DNA of 64,000 nucleotides, taken from an uncultured Acetatifactor sp. Lineage in GTDB: Bacteria > Bacillota > Clostridia > Lachnospirales > Lachnospiraceae. Made by a program: the position numbers and the translations under genes. The DNA lies in the NCBI GenBank assembly GCA_910580225.1, contig CAJTXE010000013.1:1-64000 (forward strand), read 5' to 3'. The notes below the pieces were generated by a model. The model ran no database searches. It was not told the origin of the DNA and saw nothing but the letters and a program-made list of their open reading frames with translations. Each line of letters opens with the position of its first letter. Position 1 is the first letter of the stretch. This document shows positions 61,535-64,000 of this stretch, in pieces.

Positions 61535-63319
61535 ATGAAAGAAAAAATAAAAGAATTTTTGGGGATGTTCTGCAATTTGTATATTGTGGCTCTGCTGGTG
61601 GCCCTGCCGCTGTATACCGGGAAGGGATACTGGCAGCTGGGCGATACAAAGTATATGCTGTTCCGGAACCTTTCTTTTTTGTGCCTGGGCAGTTGGCTGG
61701 TTGTGGGAATGCCCGGCCGTGTCTGCAGTATGGCAGAATGTATCCGGATGGGGCTGGGCTGGAGAAAGCGTGCTGATACTGGAGGGAAACGAAGAGAAAG
61801 AACAGAGGCAGAGCAATTTGCCGACGAGATGAATGCCAGGCGAAACGGCGGAGGACAGATCACAGGGAGACATACCAAGCCGGCAGCTGTGGGACAGAGC
61901 GGCGGGGACATTAGATTCAGTCGGATGGATGGAATAATGGTCATTTATGGTGGCCTTGTAGTAATTTCGGCGGCCTGCAGTTCCTATAGGCAGCTGGCGT
62001 GGTCAGGATACGAAGGCTGGTATATGGGGGCACTGTCTCAAATATTGTTTGTTGGAATTTATTTCTTCGTATCCAGGCAGTATGATGGGGCGGTCTGGCC
62101 GGTTTATCTGGGAGAGACCGCCTTCTTTCTGGTAACTTTGCTGGGGCTGCTGCATCGTCTGGGGATTGATCCATTGGGACTGATGACGGGGTGGAACAGC
62201 GGTGACTGGGAGTACAGCCATATGATGTCTACACTGGGGAATATCAACTGGCTGTGTGGTTATTACAGTGTGGCGCTGGCATTTATCACAGCGCATTACA
62301 TGCGGGCCGAAAGACGCTGGCTTCAGGCGGTTTTGTATCTGGTGTCAGTGTCGGCTTTTGTTCTTTTGCTCATACAGGGCAGTCAGGGCGGTCTGTTGAT
62401 TCTGGGAGTCTGTGCCGCAGTGTGTTTCTTTCTGGGCAGGCGACGGAAGGATATATGGCGGAAAACCCTATTGCTGTTTGCGGGAACCTTTTTCTCCATG
62501 CCGTTGATGGAAAAGCTGATGAAACTGCGAGGGGACAAAGCCGCGATCGCAGCGGACGGCAATATCTTTGCTGTAATGGATTGGTATGGCTGGATGCTGG
62601 CGGCTGTGATTTGTCTGTTTTTACTTTTTCTGTCCGCTGAGGGTACGATGGATACCGGCAGAGAGACAGAGAATAGGCGGAGAGGCAGGCTGAAAAGCGG
62701 AAAGGGGCTCGTGAAAGGGGCGCTTTGGGCAGGGGGACTGACAGGTATCGTGTTGACAGTCATTGTGCTTTTCCCAAATATGAGCGACGGTTTCGGCAGC
62801 GGGAGAGGATTTTTGTGGAGGATTGCAGTAGAGAGTTTTGGGCAGGCAGAGATGAAAGACAAGCTGATAGGAGCAGGTCCGGATTGCTATGCGGAGGCAG
62901 TTTTTCATAAACTGGGGACAGAAGTGGATGTCTGGAAGGGAGAGCATTGGGAGGGGGCGGTATTTACCAATGCCCATAATGAGATTTTAAGTCAGCTCTG
63001 CAATATAGGTATCTTGGGAACCGTCAGTTATGTGGGAATTTTTTTGGCCGGGTTGGCCAGATATTGTGCGTCCCTTTTTCAGTCTGCTGCAGGGCGGGGA
63101 GAGCAGTCAGGGGGAAGAACCCCAGGGACTTCCAGGCAGGAAAAAGGCGTGTACAGTAGGGAAATTTTCTGCGGAGGCGGCGTGGGGATACTGGCGTTGA
63201 TGATGTATGGCGTCCACTCGCTGATCAGTTTCCAACAGGTGCTCAATACGCCCCTTTTGTTTCTGGTACTTGGACTGTGTGAGGCAGAAATAAGGGGAAG
63301 ACAGGGGGCAAACACATAA
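61535..63319 (+). CDS. O-antigen ligase / Wzy-like membrane protein
   Basis: A 594-residue protein with about 12 membrane helices. A charged inside loop (about residues 70-130) follows the second helix. The large loop with NMSDGFGSGRGFLWRIAVES, ENWEGAVFTNAHNEILSQLC-like spacing and the NAHNEIL motif marks the O-antigen ligase/polymerase (Wzy_C) family, where an outside Arg and His act in glycan transfer. The substrate is unknown. It lies 49 bases after the anti-sigma gene with AAGGAG further than ideal from the ATG, and may belong to the same unit. Confidence 0.75.
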   Translation: MKEKIKEFLGMFCNLYIVALLVALPLYTGKGYWQLGDTKYMLFRNLSFLCLGSWLVVGMPGRVCSMAECIRMGLGWRKRADTGGKRRERTEAEQFADEMNARRNGGGQITGRHTKPAAVGQSGGDIRFSRMDGIMVIYGGLVVISAACSSYRQLAWSGYEGWYMGALSQILFVGIYFFVSRQYDGAVWPVYLGETAFFLVTLLGLLHRLGIDPLGLMTGWNSGDWEYSHMMSTLGNINWLCGYYSVALAFITAHYMRAERRWLQAVLYLVSVSAFVLLLIQGSQGGLLILGVCAAVCFFLGRRRKDIWRKTLLLFAGTFFSMPLMEKLMKLRGDKAAIAADGNIFAVMDWYGWMLAAVICLFLLFLSAEGTMDTGRETENRRRGRLKSGKGLVKGALWAGGLTGIVLTVIVLFPNMSDGFGSGRGFLWRIAVESFGQAEMKDKLIGAGPDCYAEAVFHKLGTEVDVWKGEHWEGAVFTNAHNEILSQLCNIGILGTVSYVGIFLAGLARYCASLFQSAAGRGEQSGGRTPGTSRQEKGVYSREIFCGGGVGILALMMYGVHSLISFQQVLNTPLLFLVLGLCEAEIRGRQGANT

Positions 63320-63407
63320 AAGGAATGGGAGATGGAAGCGGAGCAGGGTTAAAACAGGGCAGGGGAGTAACTGAGCAGAACCGGGAGAGAAATAGAGGAG
63401 AACAGAT

Positions 63408-64000
63408 ATGAAGTGGAAAAAATTTAAGGTAAAGACAGTGACAGACGCAGAGGATATTATTATCAGTACGCTGTATGATATTGGGCTGGAAGGAGCTCAG
63501 ATCGAAGATAAGATTCCGCTGACGCCCCTGGAAAAAGAACAGATGTTTGTAGATATCCTTCCTGAGACCCAGGAGGACGATGGTATTGCCTGGCTGAGCT
63601 TTTTCGTGGAAGAGAAGGAGGACGGCAGTCTGGAAGTTCTGGGTGAAAAAACAAATGAAACCGCCGTGCTGGAATCGGTAAGAAGGGAATTGGAGGATCT
63701 TCGGCAGTTTTGCGAGATAGGCGAGGGATCAGTGACGGTGGAGGAGACCGAGGATCTGGATTGGATCAATAATTGGAAACAATATTTTCATCAGTTTTAT
63801 ATAGATGATATTCTGGTCATTCCTTCCTGGGAAGAGGCAGAGACAAAGGGTGAGGGGCGGCTGGTACTCCACATAGATCCAGGCACTGCCTTTGGTACAG
63901 GAATGCATGAGACCACACAGCTGTGTATCCGGCAGCTGCGGAAATATGTCACACCTGGGGCCAGGATTCTGGATGTGGGAACCGGCAGCGGGATCCTGGC
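63408..64000 (+). CDS. prmA: ribosomal protein L11 methyltransferase PrmA, cut by window end
   Basis: The first 197 codons of PrmA, running off the right edge. The N-terminal substrate domain (MKWKKFKVKTVTDAEDIIIS) is followed by the linker signature EDLDWINNWKQYFHQFYIDD, the PrmA marker DPGTAFGTGMHETTQLCIRQ and motif I ILDVGTGSGIL at the end. PrmA trimethylates L11 of the 50S subunit. AGAGGAG lies 7 bases before the ATG. PrmA following dnaJ is a common order in Firmicutes; here four genes are inserted between them. Confidence 0.96.
   Translation, partial: MKWKKFKVKTVTDAEDIIISTLYDIGLEGAQIEDKIPLTPLEKEQMFVDILPETQEDDGIAWLSFFVEEKEDGSLEVLGEKTNETAVLESVRRELEDLRQFCEIGEGSVTVEETEDLDWINNWKQYFHQFYIDDILVIPSWEEAETKGEGRLVLHIDPGTAFGTGMHETTQLCIRQLRKYVTPGARILDVGTGSGIL

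Noticed and set aside
1..64000. CRISPR arrays, tRNA, rRNA and intact insertion sequences
   Set aside because: No regularly spaced direct repeats, no cloverleaf or rRNA segments and no complete transposase were recognised on reading both strands.

Overview
The window looks like chromosome from an anaerobic Firmicute of class Clostridia, most likely Lachnospiraceae. Supporting features are the hrcA-grpE-dnaK-dnaJ block with a perfect CIRCE operator followed downstream by prmA, strong AGGAGG-type ribosome sites, sigma-A promoters with 17-base spacers, a DUF6465 gene, an AAA-ATPase/PD-(D/E)XK gene of a type abundant in this family, and clostridial-type MobA/MobL relaxase debris. No rRNA, tRNA, CRISPR array or intact transposase was seen.

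Layout. 0-5.5 kb is an accessory patch: a small unknown gene, debris of a mobilisable element (frameshifted relaxase, possible integrase fragment), a methyltransferase, a MerR/TipAS regulator with its own MerR-type promoter, an AT-rich unknown gene, a gene-free stretch, and a possible PD-(D/E)XK protein. 5.6-6.6 kb is a DUF362 gene ending at a good terminator. 6.7-15.5 kb is one sugar-catabolic operon: sigma-A promoter plus palindromic operator candidate, FrlB-type deglycase, FrlD-type kinase, amidohydrolase, lipoprotein binding protein, two permeases, Fe-type alcohol dehydrogenase and a GntR/UTRA regulator. It probably imports a fructosamine (Amadori compound), phosphorylates it and splits it; the transport ATPase is not here.

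15.5-50.2 kb is a surface-glycan island of three parallel cassettes. Cassette 1 (minus strand, 27.4 to 15.5 kb) has a glycosyltransferase, UDP-GlcNAc 2-epimerase, Wzm/Wzt-type ABC exporter, a methyltransferase-coiled-coil-double-glycosyltransferase, an LtaS-like phosphoglycerol transferase and a GDPD-like/ILEI-domain protein. Cassette 2 (minus strand, 39.3 to 29.6 kb) has an exporter, another giant multidomain glycosyltransferase, a GT-C-type membrane protein and an LtaS-like enzyme. Cassette 3 (plus strand, 39.7 to 50.2 kb, very AT-rich) has an exporter, a 1777-residue five-module glycan enzyme, an acyltransferase and what looks like a split LtaS-like enzyme. The repeated logic is to build a glycan on a carrier, export it by ABC transporter and decorate it outside with phosphoglycerol.

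The main discovery candidate is in the DNA between these cassettes. The same short site lies just upstream of each one (27511-27536, 39445-39465, 39676-39701), always in the same orientation relative to the cassette it precedes. It has the architecture of a tyrosine-recombinase core: 6-bp inverted arms around a 7-bp asymmetric spacer. Two copies bracket a ~230-bp segment that carries promoter-like sequences on both strands; the outer pair brackets 12 kb. Inversion at these sites would reconnect one promoter segment to different cassettes, a DNA switch for choosing a surface polymer. No intact recombinase is in the window, so it would act from elsewhere.

50.3-64 kb is mostly core: a metallophosphoesterase, a B12-binding radical SAM protein, DUF6465, the heat-shock operon, a secreted Cys/His/Gly-rich protein, an ECF-type sigma factor with an RsgI-like membrane anti-sigma factor, an O-antigen-ligase-like protein and the first two thirds of prmA, cut by the window edge.
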